Shown: piece after piece, positions 17,643 through 25,259 of the stretch
Layout: the number at the start of each line of letters is the position of its first letter
Position numbering within the stretch: position 1 is the stretch's first letter
Notes under the pieces: model-generated
What the model saw: the letters and a program-made list of their open reading frames with translations, nothing else
Database searches by the model: none
What the model was told of the DNA's origin: nothing
Source: Methanobacterium alkalithermotolerans
GTDB taxonomy: Archaea; Methanobacteriota; Methanobacteria; Methanobacteriales; Methanobacteriaceae
Direction: 5' to 3'
NCBI RefSeq assembly: GCF_018141185.1
Contig: NZ_CP058560.1
Location: 2,123,078-2,187,077 of the forward strand
DNA length: 64,000 nucleotides
Position numbers and translations under genes: made by a program

Positions 17643-18833
17643 TTATAGTTGGTTTAAAATTTTCTCTTTTGCTTTTTTAGCAAGTTCACAGTCTGGTTTT
17701 AATTCTAATACTTTATTTAAACATTTTAATGCTTCCTGATTATTTTTTAGTTTTTGGAAAATTTCAGATTTACCATACCATGCCTCAACGTCAAGGGGAT
17801 CTAATTCCAGGATTTTATTGTAAGATTCTAATGCTTCTTGATTTTTTCCAAGTTCTCCCAGGACCATTCCTCTCAGGTACCATACATCAATGGCATTAGG
17901 GTCTAATTCTAAAGATTTATCATAGGATTTTATTGCTTCTTGTTGTTTTCCTAGTTTTCTGAGTAAATTACCTCTATTTGACCAGACGGTGGGATGTTCT
18001 GGATATAATTCCAGGCCCTTATCATATGCTTTTAGTGCATCGTCATATTTTCCTAATTTTTTTAATATATATCCTTTTTGAAACCATGCGTCAACATTGT
18101 CTGGTTCTAATTTTGATAATTTGTCATAAGCTTTTAATGCTTCCTGATATTCTCCGGCTTCTAATGCAAAATAGCCTTTATTAAACCATGTATCCACATT
18201 TTCAGGTTCCAGTTTTAAAGCTTTATCAAAAGATTCTAATGCTAACTTATATTCTCCCAGTTGTGATAGAGATATTGCTAAAGTATATTGTGCACCCGGA
18301 TATTTTGGATCTAATTCTAGAACTTTTTTAAAAGAACCTATTGCCTTATTATATTCTCCCAGTTTTGACAGAGCAAATCCCCTCTCAAACCATAGATAAG
18401 CATCTTCAGGATACCATTCTAAAGCTTTATCAAAAGATTCTAATGCTTCTTGATATTTCTCAAGTGTCATTAAAACCCCGCATTTATTAAACCAGGCATC
18501 TTTATAATCCGGTTTTAATTCTAGGAATTTATCATATGATTTTAAAGCTTCCTGATACTCTCCAAGATTATAAAAAATAATTGCTTTACCAAACCACACT
18601 TTATGATAATCAGGATTTAACTCCAAAACTTTATCAAAAGCTTTTAATGCTTCCTGATACTCTCCAAGTTCTGATAAAGAAATAGCTCTACCAAACCAGG
18701 CTGTGGAATTATTTGAATCATTTTTTAAAATTTCATCATATATTTCCAGTGATTTTTGATAGTTACCTTGTTGAAAAAATTTGTTAGCTTTTTTAAAACG
18801 CTTTTTTTGGTTATATTTTTTAAGTAAGCCTAT
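17643..18833 (-). CDS. Tetratricopeptide repeat protein (tandem copy 1), apparent ATA start
   Basis: At least ten 34-residue TPR units follow one another (pattern WF.KG..L..LG.YQEALKAYDK.LEL.PD), forming a superhelical scaffold for protein binding. The frame is open well upstream of the first internal TTG (18626). The repeats and a conserved basic head (GLLKKYNQKKRFKKA) extend to 18833, where ATA stands five bases after GGGGGTG with no ATG, GTG or TTG available in frame. The next gene has the same layout, supporting a real start there. The two genes share 3' flanking sequence and are tandem duplicates. No catalytic domain is attached; the binding partner is unknown. Confidence 0.7.
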   Translation of the reverse strand: MGLLKKYNQKKRFKKANKFFQQGNYQKSLEIYDEILKNDSNNSTAWFGRAISLSELGEYQEALKAFDKVLELNPDYHKVWFGKAIIFYNLGEYQEALKSYDKFLELKPDYKDAWFNKCGVLMTLEKYQEALESFDKALEWYPEDAYLWFERGFALSKLGEYNKAIGSFKKVLELDPKYPGAQYTLAISLSQLGEYKLALESFDKALKLEPENVDTWFNKGYFALEAGEYQEALKAYDKLSKLEPDNVDAWFQKGYILKKLGKYDDALKAYDKGLELYPEHPTVWSNRGNLLRKLGKQQEAIKSYDKSLELDPNAIDVWYLRGMVLGELGKNQEALESYNKILELDPLDVEAWYGKSEIFQKLKNNQEALKCLNKVLELKPDCELAKKAKEKILNQL

Positions 18834-18889
18834 TTCAACACCCCCTGGAAAAAATATGGCGTCGCTGCTGCCGGATATTATTTGCTAGA

Positions 18890-19774
18890 TTATAGTTGGT
18901 TTAAAATTTTCTCTTTAGCTTTTTTAGCAACTTCACAGTCTGGTTTTAATTCTAATGCTTTATTTAGACATTTTAATGCTTCTTGATCGTTATTTAGTTT
19001 TTGGAAAATTTCAGATTTACCATACCATGCATCTGCTTTAAGGGGCTCTAATTCCAGGGCTTTATTATAAGATTCTAATGCTTCTTGAGTTTTTCCGATT
19101 TGTCCTAGGACCATTCCTCTCATGTACCATCCATTGGTGTAATCAGGTTCTAATTCTAAGGTTTTGTCATAGGATTTTATTGCTTCTTCTAGTTTCCCAA
19201 GGTTTCTAAGTGGATTAGCTCGATTAAACCAGGATTTAGGTTCTTCTGAGTATAATTCCATACCTTTGTCATATGCTTTTAGTGCATCATCATATCTTTC
19301 TAATTCGTTTAATGTATATCCTTTTTCAAACCATCCATCAGAATTGTCTGGTTCTAATTCTAAAAACTTATCATAAGCTTCTAATGCTTCCTGATATTCT
19401 TCTGCATCTACTGCAGTATAGCCTTTGTTAAACCATACTTCCATATTTTCTGGTTCCAGTTTTAAAGCTTTGTCATAAGCTTCTAATGCTAAATTATACT
19501 CTCCAAGATAGGATAAAGATATAGCTTTATAGTATTCTGCATCAGGATATTTGGGATCTAATTCTAGAACTTTTTCAAACGCTTTTAATCCTTCCTTATA
19601 TTCCTCAAGATTTGATAAAGAAACTCCCTTACCAAACCAGGCTGAGGAATCATTTGAATCATCTTTTAAAATTTCATCATATATTTCCAGTGCTTTTTGA
19701 TATTTACCTTGATTAAAAAATTTATCAGCTTTTTTAATACGCTTTTTTTTATTATATTTTTTAAATAAGTCTAT
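18890..19774 (-). CDS. Tetratricopeptide repeat protein (tandem copy 2), apparent ATA start
   Basis: About eight TPR units follow a basic head (DLFKKYNKKKRIKKA) that matches copy 1. The codon at ideal spacing after AGGAGG is ATA at 19774; CTG at 19780 is too close to the ribosome site, and the first ordinary start (19444) would drop a third of the protein. The C-terminal ends of both copies (AKKAKEKILNQL) and about 25 bases of downstream DNA are nearly identical, showing a recent tandem duplication followed by loss or gain of internal repeats. Likely a scaffold protein; partner unknown. Confidence 0.7.
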   Translation of the reverse strand: MDLFKKYNKKKRIKKADKFFNQGKYQKALEIYDEILKDDSNDSSAWFGKGVSLSNLEEYKEGLKAFEKVLELDPKYPDAEYYKAISLSYLGEYNLALEAYDKALKLEPENMEVWFNKGYTAVDAEEYQEALEAYDKFLELEPDNSDGWFEKGYTLNELERYDDALKAYDKGMELYSEEPKSWFNRANPLRNLGKLEEAIKSYDKTLELEPDYTNGWYMRGMVLGQIGKTQEALESYNKALELEPLKADAWYGKSEIFQKLNNDQEALKCLNKALELKPDCEVAKKAKEKILNQL

Positions 19775-19864
19775 TTTCAGGCCTCCTAAAAAATGGACAT
19801 TTCCTATATCATGTTCTTAAAATTAGGATTATAAAGTAGAATATCTCTATAATAAAATAAATAT

Positions 19865-20467
19865 TTAAATAACCGCCAGTTTCCCGGCAGAGGTTATCTC
19901 CAGTTTTTCCTGATCAATAAAACCCATCTCCCGTAGTTCCCGGATGTGGTTATAGGTCATACCCCGGCTGATACCCATCTTTAGGGCCAGATCTTTTACC
20001 GAGGTTTCTCCTTCCATTAAGGTTTCCAGGAGTTGTTTTTTGGTTTTGGATATGCCGAAGTTGAGTATGGGTAGGTCAATTAGTTCATGGTCTTCCTGGG
20101 TGACGTATACTATTCTTTCTACTTCGTGGTGCCGGGCATAGCAGCCAAAAAGTGCTCCCAGGGCCTGTGTTTTTCTACCCCCACTTACATTCACCACTAC
20201 CTTTTTACCGGCTGCTTTTTCTTCATCTATTGCCTCGGCGGTGTCCTGGGCAACCTGGACCACATTATATAAACTGGTTTCCTGGTATACTATTTCAATG
20301 AATTTTCCAAAAGTATCCTTTAACATCTGCTCCACATTATTTTTCTCTTCAGGAGGATTATCTTCTCTTAAAAGAACCAGTTTCTTAGGGGAAAACTGGG
20401 TGATGCAATACATGACCGGCTCAAGGGAATAAATAGTGGAAATCAAAGTTGTTTCGATAAATATCAC
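19865..20467 (-). CDS. Stand-alone CARF-domain winged-helix regulator (Csa3-like)
   Basis: Residues 1-~140 form a Rossmann-like CARF domain with the nucleotide-binding signature NVSGGRKTQALG at 93-104; residues ~143-200 are a winged helix-turn-helix (LAlKMGISRGMTYNHIRELREMGF region). Proteins of this make-up, such as Csa3, regulate CRISPR arrays and cas genes in archaea and sense cyclic oligoadenylate in some cases. No cas gene or array is in the window, so the target is unknown; defence genes of the island are candidates. The start is a GTG at 20467 behind TAGGATGA. Confidence 0.75.
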   Translation of the reverse strand: MIFIETTLISTIYSLEPVMYCITQFSPKKLVLLREDNPPEEKNNVEQMLKDTFGKFIEIVYQETSLYNVVQVAQDTAEAIDEEKAAGKKVVVNVSGGRKTQALGALFGCYARHHEVERIVYVTQEDHELIDLPILNFGISKTKKQLLETLMEGETSVKDLALKMGISRGMTYNHIRELREMGFIDQEKLEITSAGKLAVI

Positions 20468-20818
20468 TCATCCTATATAATTTTCCTAAATGCTTAATGG
20501 TAACTCATGGTTACTTATGTATATTATTATGTGGTAGCTAGTTTATATTTATATTTTACCCAAATAAGGGCTATAATAACCTACTAAAGTCTAAGTCTAA
20601 TAATTTTAGCTGTATTAAACTTCAGTTACTATAATTATCTGCTATTTATGCTGAATTATCCTTAAATAACTTATAAGTTAATTAAAATAATAAATCGATT
20701 ATTAAATTTTATATCTAAAATTAAAATAATTAGCAGATTTCGCCTATTACTTGTCACACGCTATCTCCACATTTAAATAAGATTTATTTACACTTATTAT
20801 ATTATAGGAGGTGGATTT
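20468..20818. promoter_or_regulatory. Divergent promoter region with short dyad
   Basis: The 351-base A+T-rich gap separates the CARF regulator (minus) from the NERD gene (plus). A short dyad GTAAC-TCATG-GTTAC at 20500-20514 lies about 35 bases upstream of the CARF start, next to a TATATAA stretch near 20474, a plausible autoregulatory site. On the plus strand A+T-rich promoter-like sequence (TTTATTTACAC, TATTATATTATA) precedes the GGAGGTGG ribosome site of the NERD gene. All site calls are by pattern. Confidence 0.35.
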
Positions 20819-21688
20819 ATGCCGTACCTTATTTGTGAAGATTGTGATATGAGTTATGAGGTGGATAGTGGTGAGGATCCCTCCTTATATATCTGCAGCC
20901 AGTGTGATGGCCCTTTAATTTATGCTGAAAAATTAGGCGAATATGGCCCTGGCCCAGAAGCTTCTGAAATTACTAAAATCGGCAGCTCCACCTTCACCGA
21001 GAAGATGGTTTCTCGATATAATTTCATAATGTACATTGCAGCTGCAATATTCTTCCTTAGTGCTCTGGCCCTTTATTTTGGTTACTACTTTGCTATTTTA
21101 CCCCTGGTGGCCTTTTCTGGTATAATAGTATCTATTTCCTCCCGCCGCAGGAGCTGGAAAAAGGGAGACAAAGGAGAAAAGATAGTGGCCTGGTGCCTGG
21201 ATGAACTTCCCAGTTGCATTATTTTTAATGATGTTAATCTCCCCTCGGGCCGGGGCAACATCGACCATGTAATAGTTTCCCCTAACGGCCTTTTTGTCCT
21301 GGAAACTAAAAATTATAAAGGCCGCTTCGCAGTTAAAGGCGATGAATGGTTCTATAAAAAAGACAAACGCCTTATAAAATCAAAATCCAACCCTGGAAAA
21401 CAGATTAAACGCAACGCACTCTCTTTAAAAAAATTTTTAAACCATTACATGGACATGGATAAGGTCTGGATTAATTCCCTAGTGGTCATGGTAAATGGCC
21501 GTGTGGATATAATAGATCCAACCCCACATTATAATATAATCCGGCCATCCCAGATAGAAAGGGCTGTTAAAATTGGTAGAAGTAAGTTAGATCTGGATAC
21601 TATTTATTCATTATCCTGTCTATTGCAGGATTATTCTAGTGAAATGGTCTATCGGGCCGGTTATTGGCCAGAAGAATGGACCCAGTAA
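20819..21688 (+). CDS. NERD-domain nuclease-related membrane protein with zinc ribbon
   Basis: The 289-residue protein has an N-terminal zinc ribbon (C6, C9, C26, C29), two membrane helices (about 68-106), and a cytoplasmic NERD domain (~115-230). The NERD domain shows GDKGEKIVAWCL, the acidic IDHV (D149) and LETKNYKG (E162, K164), the PD-(D/E)XK-like core of nuclease-related proteins. It likely cuts or binds DNA at the membrane, but activity is unproven for most members. It starts at ATG 20819 after GGAGGTGGATTT, monocistronic on the plus strand. Confidence 0.75.
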   Translation: MPYLICEDCDMSYEVDSGEDPSLYICSQCDGPLIYAEKLGEYGPGPEASEITKIGSSTFTEKMVSRYNFIMYIAAAIFFLSALALYFGYYFAILPLVAFSGIIVSISSRRRSWKKGDKGEKIVAWCLDELPSCIIFNDVNLPSGRGNIDHVIVSPNGLFVLETKNYKGRFAVKGDEWFYKKDKRLIKSKSNPGKQIKRNALSLKKFLNHYMDMDKVWINSLVVMVNGRVDIIDPTPHYNIIRPSQIERAVKIGRSKLDLDTIYSLSCLLQDYSSEMVYRAGYWPEEWTQ

Positions 21689-21689
21689 A

Positions 21690-21983
21690 TTATATTAACC
21701 GTTTCTGGCCGTCATCTTTTTTAATTTTTTGCAGGTTTTCCTGGGTCTTTTTTATCCAGTTTAAGGTTCTCTGGGCATCCACTCGGGGACCATGGGTGGA
21801 CATGTTATTTCGGGAATCATTTACTATTTCCAGGGCATGGTCCAGGGACTTTTTCACATCCTCTTGAAATATTAAAAAGTCCTTCAAGGAAAATACTACC
21901 AGTTCCTCATCATGGCTGAATACTCCATGCCTATAGAGTATTACTTCATCTTCTGGTTTTTTCAGTTTAAGGGACTTCGTCAA
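21690..21983 (-). CDS. Small helical hypothetical protein
   Basis: A 97-residue protein starting at TTG 21983 behind GGGAGATATAG. The first ~40 residues look like a short beta-sheet (DEVILYRHGVFSHDEELVVFS), the rest is a long charged helix. The same order is seen in the 67-residue protein encoded at 22199-22402 (IIKIEDQ.. EEEIIVFPRKELEETLLQVKEYLEKA), so the two are probably distant paralogues in one transcript. Function unknown. Confidence 0.55.
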   Translation of the reverse strand: MTKSLKLKKPEDEVILYRHGVFSHDEELVVFSLKDFLIFQEDVKKSLDHALEIVNDSRNNMSTHGPRVDAQRTLNWIKKTQENLQKIKKDDGQKRLI

Positions 21984-22028
21984 GACTATATCTCCCGGTC
22001 AATTTTCTTAAGTTTTTTAAAAAAAATA

Positions 22029-22151
22029 TTATTTTATAAATTCAAATAAGGCTGTTTCATCTTTATTTTGCGGTAATCTCTTTCTTTTTCGAGCAGTCAG
22101 CACCGGCCCCTGGTACTGTACAATGGATGATTGTAGGGTGAATTCGTCCAT
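22029..22151 (-). CDS. Possible small protein with unclear start
   Basis: The frame is open from about 22260 to the TAA at 22029 and has coding-like composition (VGDDLNRAYSLIDSMDEF and then QSSIVQYQGPVLTARKRKR). The only ordinary start in frame is the ATG at 22151, which lacks a ribosome site; the true start is probably further upstream, using an unusual codon or overlapping the gene at 22199. It sits between two small genes on the same strand. Confidence 0.35.
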   Translation of the reverse strand: MDEFTLQSSIVQYQGPVLTARKRKRLPQNKDETALFEFIK

Positions 22152-22198
22152 GGAATCAATTAGGGAGTAGGCCCGGTTTAGGTCGTCACCTACTCTAC

Positions 22199-22402
22199 TT
22201 AAAGCCTGTTTTTTATATTTAACTTGGCCTTTGGTGATTTTTCACTGTCTTTTGCTGCTTTTTCTAAATATTCTTTTACCTGGAGCAGGGTTTCTTCTAG
22301 TTCTTTTCTGGGAAAAACAATTATTTCCTCCTCAGGAGGGATTGATTCCCAGTTATAGGAGATTAGTTTTTGATCCTCAATTTTTATAATAGCGTAATCC
22401 AT
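22199..22402 (-). CDS. Small helical hypothetical protein
   Basis: A 67-residue protein with ATG start behind GTGATAAAAA. A short beta-like N-terminal part with PPEEEIIVFPRK is followed by a charged helix. It resembles the protein encoded at 21690-21983 in layout. No function is recognised. Confidence 0.55.
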   Translation of the reverse strand: MDYAIIKIEDQKLISYNWESIPPEEEIIVFPRKELEETLLQVKEYLEKAAKDSEKSPKAKLNIKNRL

Positions 22403-22633
22403 TTTTTATCACTATATTTCTGATTATGATATGGGCTAAAAGAGGTTTAGATAGAGAGCCAGGGATAAGTAATTTATAAATAAATTTAGTTTAGTCTGAT
22501 ACGTATGCTCCCAATACAAAAAAAATAATGGAGAGAATTAGATTAATTTACCTATTTCTTTAAAAAAAACTAGAAATTAGACATTATATTCTATGGAAAC
22601 TTTATATAAAATGTTAAAATATTTAATAAATCA

Positions 22634-23734
22634 TTATTCATATCCTAATTCTTCTAAGTATATGAACTCAATATCGTCTCTTTCATTTATTAAATTGATG
22701 AAATTTGGTTCATATCCTCTTGCAATTACTATGCCTTTACATATCAGTTGATAATTCTCTTTTAGTGATTTTAAGTAATTATCAATTTGATTATACGTTT
22801 TTAATGTTGCTTTAACATTTTTAAGCTCTATAACAATTGATTCATTTGTTTTTCTATCTTTAAATATTAGATCTATGAATCGTGTTTTACCTTCTTGATC
22901 TTTTATAGTATATTGTTGCTCAATATGTTCAACATCATATCCGTATTTTTTTAAGATAGAGGGATCATTATATATTTTCTCTTCTAACTGTGATTCCAGA
23001 TAAATTGCTGATGATGGGAAATTTTTTATAATTTTTTCATATTCCTTTGCTTCTTCATACCTTCCTAATGCGACTAAGCAACGTTTTATATTAAGCAACG
23101 TATCTGCTTCGTCAGGATCTAATTCATGAGCTTTTTTAAAGCAATCAATGGCCATTTCATATTCTTTCTTGGCTCTTAATATAGCCGCTTTACTAAAATA
23201 GGCTAGATACGAGTTGGGGTCAAGTTCGATAGCTCTATCATTGCATTCCATGGCCTTATCAAACTCTCCTAGGAATGGAAGACAATAGCCTAATTTAGAC
23301 CAGGATTCTGCATCTTCAGGATTATTTTCTAAGTGTTTTTCAAAATAAAAGACAGCATTTTTATTATCCTCTAATGCAAGATAATTGTAAGCTTGTCCAT
23401 AATAAACAAAATCTTCTTCAATACCTTTTTCAACAGCTAAATCATAATAATGAATAGACTCTGAATAACGTTCTAATTCGTTTAAAAGACTTGCTTTAAG
23501 GAAAAATAGATTGTAATATTCACTATATCTTTTTATTTGATCATTTAAATAATTCAAAGAGTCTGGAATTGATTTAAGTTCTGCTAGAATAAAACATTTA
23601 TTAATAATGGCCCTTTCGTATGAAGGATCCTTTTTTAGGATATTTTCAAACAAATCTAAGCTTTCTTCATATTTATTCTGGCCTAAAAGATCAAGGCCCT
23701 CATTAAATAGATCCTGCTTTTCATGTTCATCCAT
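22634..23734 (-). CDS. TPR protein fused to NucS/DUF91-like PD-(D/E)XK nuclease domain
   Basis: Residues ~5-255 carry TPR units (e.g. KAHELDPDEADTLLN, DRAIELDPNSYLAYFSKA). The C-terminal ~100 residues resemble the nuclease part of NucS/DUF91: TRFIDLIFKD with the acidic ligand near 288, then IVIELKN (E and K near 304-306), a helix with YNQIDNYL, and GIVIARGY. In NucS this fold cuts DNA at mismatches; fusions to TPR are typical of conflict systems, where repeats sense and the nuclease acts. ATG follows ACGGAGGAATAG. It stands next to a HEPN-like gene on the same strand, supporting a defence role by context. Confidence 0.7.
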   Translation of the reverse strand: MDEHEKQDLFNEGLDLLGQNKYEESLDLFENILKKDPSYERAIINKCFILAELKSIPDSLNYLNDQIKRYSEYYNLFFLKASLLNELERYSESIHYYDLAVEKGIEEDFVYYGQAYNYLALEDNKNAVFYFEKHLENNPEDAESWSKLGYCLPFLGEFDKAMECNDRAIELDPNSYLAYFSKAAILRAKKEYEMAIDCFKKAHELDPDEADTLLNIKRCLVALGRYEEAKEYEKIIKNFPSSAIYLESQLEEKIYNDPSILKKYGYDVEHIEQQYTIKDQEGKTRFIDLIFKDRKTNESIVIELKNVKATLKTYNQIDNYLKSLKENYQLICKGIVIARGYEPNFINLINERDDIEFIYLEELGYE

Positions 23735-23805
23735 TCTATTCCTCCGTTTTATATAATCTTATAATCTTGCTAATTATCTATAATTAGAATAACATTTTTG
23801 TGAAT

Positions 23806-24690
23806 TTAAATTTTAGAACTATTAAATGATTTCTCTAAATCATTTAAAGCAGCATAGACAACCTGTATACATATATTGCAAGTATCTTGGTCGGGATATA
23901 CCATATCTTCTCTCTGTTTAATGGGGTGGACTAAGTTCCTATAATCTCTTAAACTGCTATTAAAATCTTTAATATCCTTACCCATCCAATCAAGGTCATG
24001 GGCAACATTTATAAGATCATTAAGAGTCCAATGCTTAAATTTCTTAATTGTATTATTTTTATATTTAGGAGCATATGGGGACTGATTAGCATCTTTAGGA
24101 TTCTTTTCCACATTATGAATTAAAACACCTTCTAATATACTTCCCATTAATATGATTGCAGCAAGAAATGCTTCAGCAGATAAACAAGATTCTATTTCGT
24201 TCCAGCGGAGTTCAAGAATATTACATAGTTTTTCATCGCATACTATTTTATTAAAATTAATATAATCAATTACACAAGTTTTAGTAGTCTTATTAATAGG
24301 AATATATGAATCACTAATTTTTAATCGTGGTTCTATGCCATCAATAATTACTTCAAAGCCTTCTAAAGCTAAATATACATTTAATTGTTTTAGAACCTCT
24401 TCATGTATTTTATTATTATAATATTCTTTAGGATGGGCCAATCGTAATATAACTTTTTCAATAGAAGAATCTAAATTATAATTCTCTAATTGATCTAAAA
24501 CATACCATTTGCGTGTTTCATTAGTAAATTCACGACATTCGAGTCCTGCATTGTTGAAAAATTTTGGTAAATCTGAACCTTTTCTGTAACAAGGGCAATC
24601 ATTATAATTATCCTTAAAAAGCTTATCTGCTAATTTATCCCCACATATTAACTCTGAAATCATTTCTAGAGTTTTATAATCTAGTTTCAT
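23806..24690 (-). CDS. HEPN-like putative abortive-infection protein
   Basis: The 294-residue protein (ATG 24690, GGAG eight bases upstream) has a C-terminal helical domain containing SAEAFLAAIILMGSILEG and, near residue 255, LRDYRNLVHP. The R-x4-H spacing is the signature of HEPN ribonucleases used in abortive infection and toxin systems. The N-terminal half resembles AbiJ-type N-terminal domains in layout (DUF-like helical part, then a mixed part ending PRLKISDSYI) but is not firmly recognised. Location between a TPR-nuclease and a type I restriction system supports defence. Confidence 0.6.
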   Translation of the reverse strand: MKLDYKTLEMISELICGDKLADKLFKDNYNDCPCYRKGSDLPKFFNNAGLECREFTNETRKWYVLDQLENYNLDSSIEKVILRLAHPKEYYNNKIHEEVLKQLNVYLALEGFEVIIDGIEPRLKISDSYIPINKTTKTCVIDYINFNKIVCDEKLCNILELRWNEIESCLSAEAFLAAIILMGSILEGVLIHNVEKNPKDANQSPYAPKYKNNTIKKFKHWTLNDLINVAHDLDWMGKDIKDFNSSLRDYRNLVHPIKQREDMVYPDQDTCNICIQVVYAALNDLEKSFNSSKI

Positions 24691-24702
24691 AGTATTCTCC
24701 AA

Positions 24703-25070
24703 ATATCAAATTTTACTAAATGGATTATAGGATGGTATTGCTCTCATTTAGCTATTTAATAGTAGATTCCCTATATTAAACACTAAGAATATCTTTTATT
24801 ACTATATAGATTCAATGCTATTTATTTTATTATTCTATTAATCTGGCCGGTATTCTTTATTTGAATTTAAAAGAACTACTACTTTAAATCAGATATAAAA
24901 TTAGTTAAAAAGTATATTATTTTGAGTATGCCATCTAGTTATAGAAGTTCTATTCCATTTTAAATCATTTTAAATTAATTAAATATTGTGGATTCAATAA
25001 TTGAGTATTAAAAAACATATTTTAGATTTATGGGGAGTTGTTTACTCTTATTTTATTAGTTTAAGAGTTC
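24703..25070. other. Intergenic, A+T-rich
   Basis: No gene supported here. It holds divergent upstream regions for the minus-strand HEPN-like gene and the plus-strand restriction operon. No other feature was recognised. Confidence 0.4.
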
Positions 25071-25072
25071 GC

Positions 25073-25136
25073 CGTCAAACGTCTGCCGACTTCAACCGGA
25101 ATAAAAAATTCCGGCATCGTCGTCAAACGTCTGCCG
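25073..25136 (+). repeat. 16-bp direct repeats flanking a perfect hairpin, upstream of hsdR
   Basis: CGTCAAACGTCTGCCG occurs at 25073-25088 and again at 25121-25136. Between them lies CCGGAAT-AAAAA-ATTCCGG (25097-25115), a perfect 7-bp stem. The block is markedly richer in G+C than its surroundings. It sits 124-187 bases before the hsdR start and could be an operator pair, a transcript attenuator, or a small inserted repeat. Confidence 0.6.
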
Positions 25137-25259
25137 GCGCGCTGGAAAACTATTTGACCTGTTTTAAACTGGAGAGTTATAGCAACATTAAACCATATCA
25201 ATTTATTATATGGGGTGTAAATATCCATAGAATAAGTATAAATTTTATGGGGAGAATAG

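Noticed and set aside
25073..25136. CRISPR-like direct repeats
   Set aside because: Only two copies of 16 bases are present with one 32-base spacer that itself is a hairpin, and no cas genes are near. Too short and too few for a CRISPR array.
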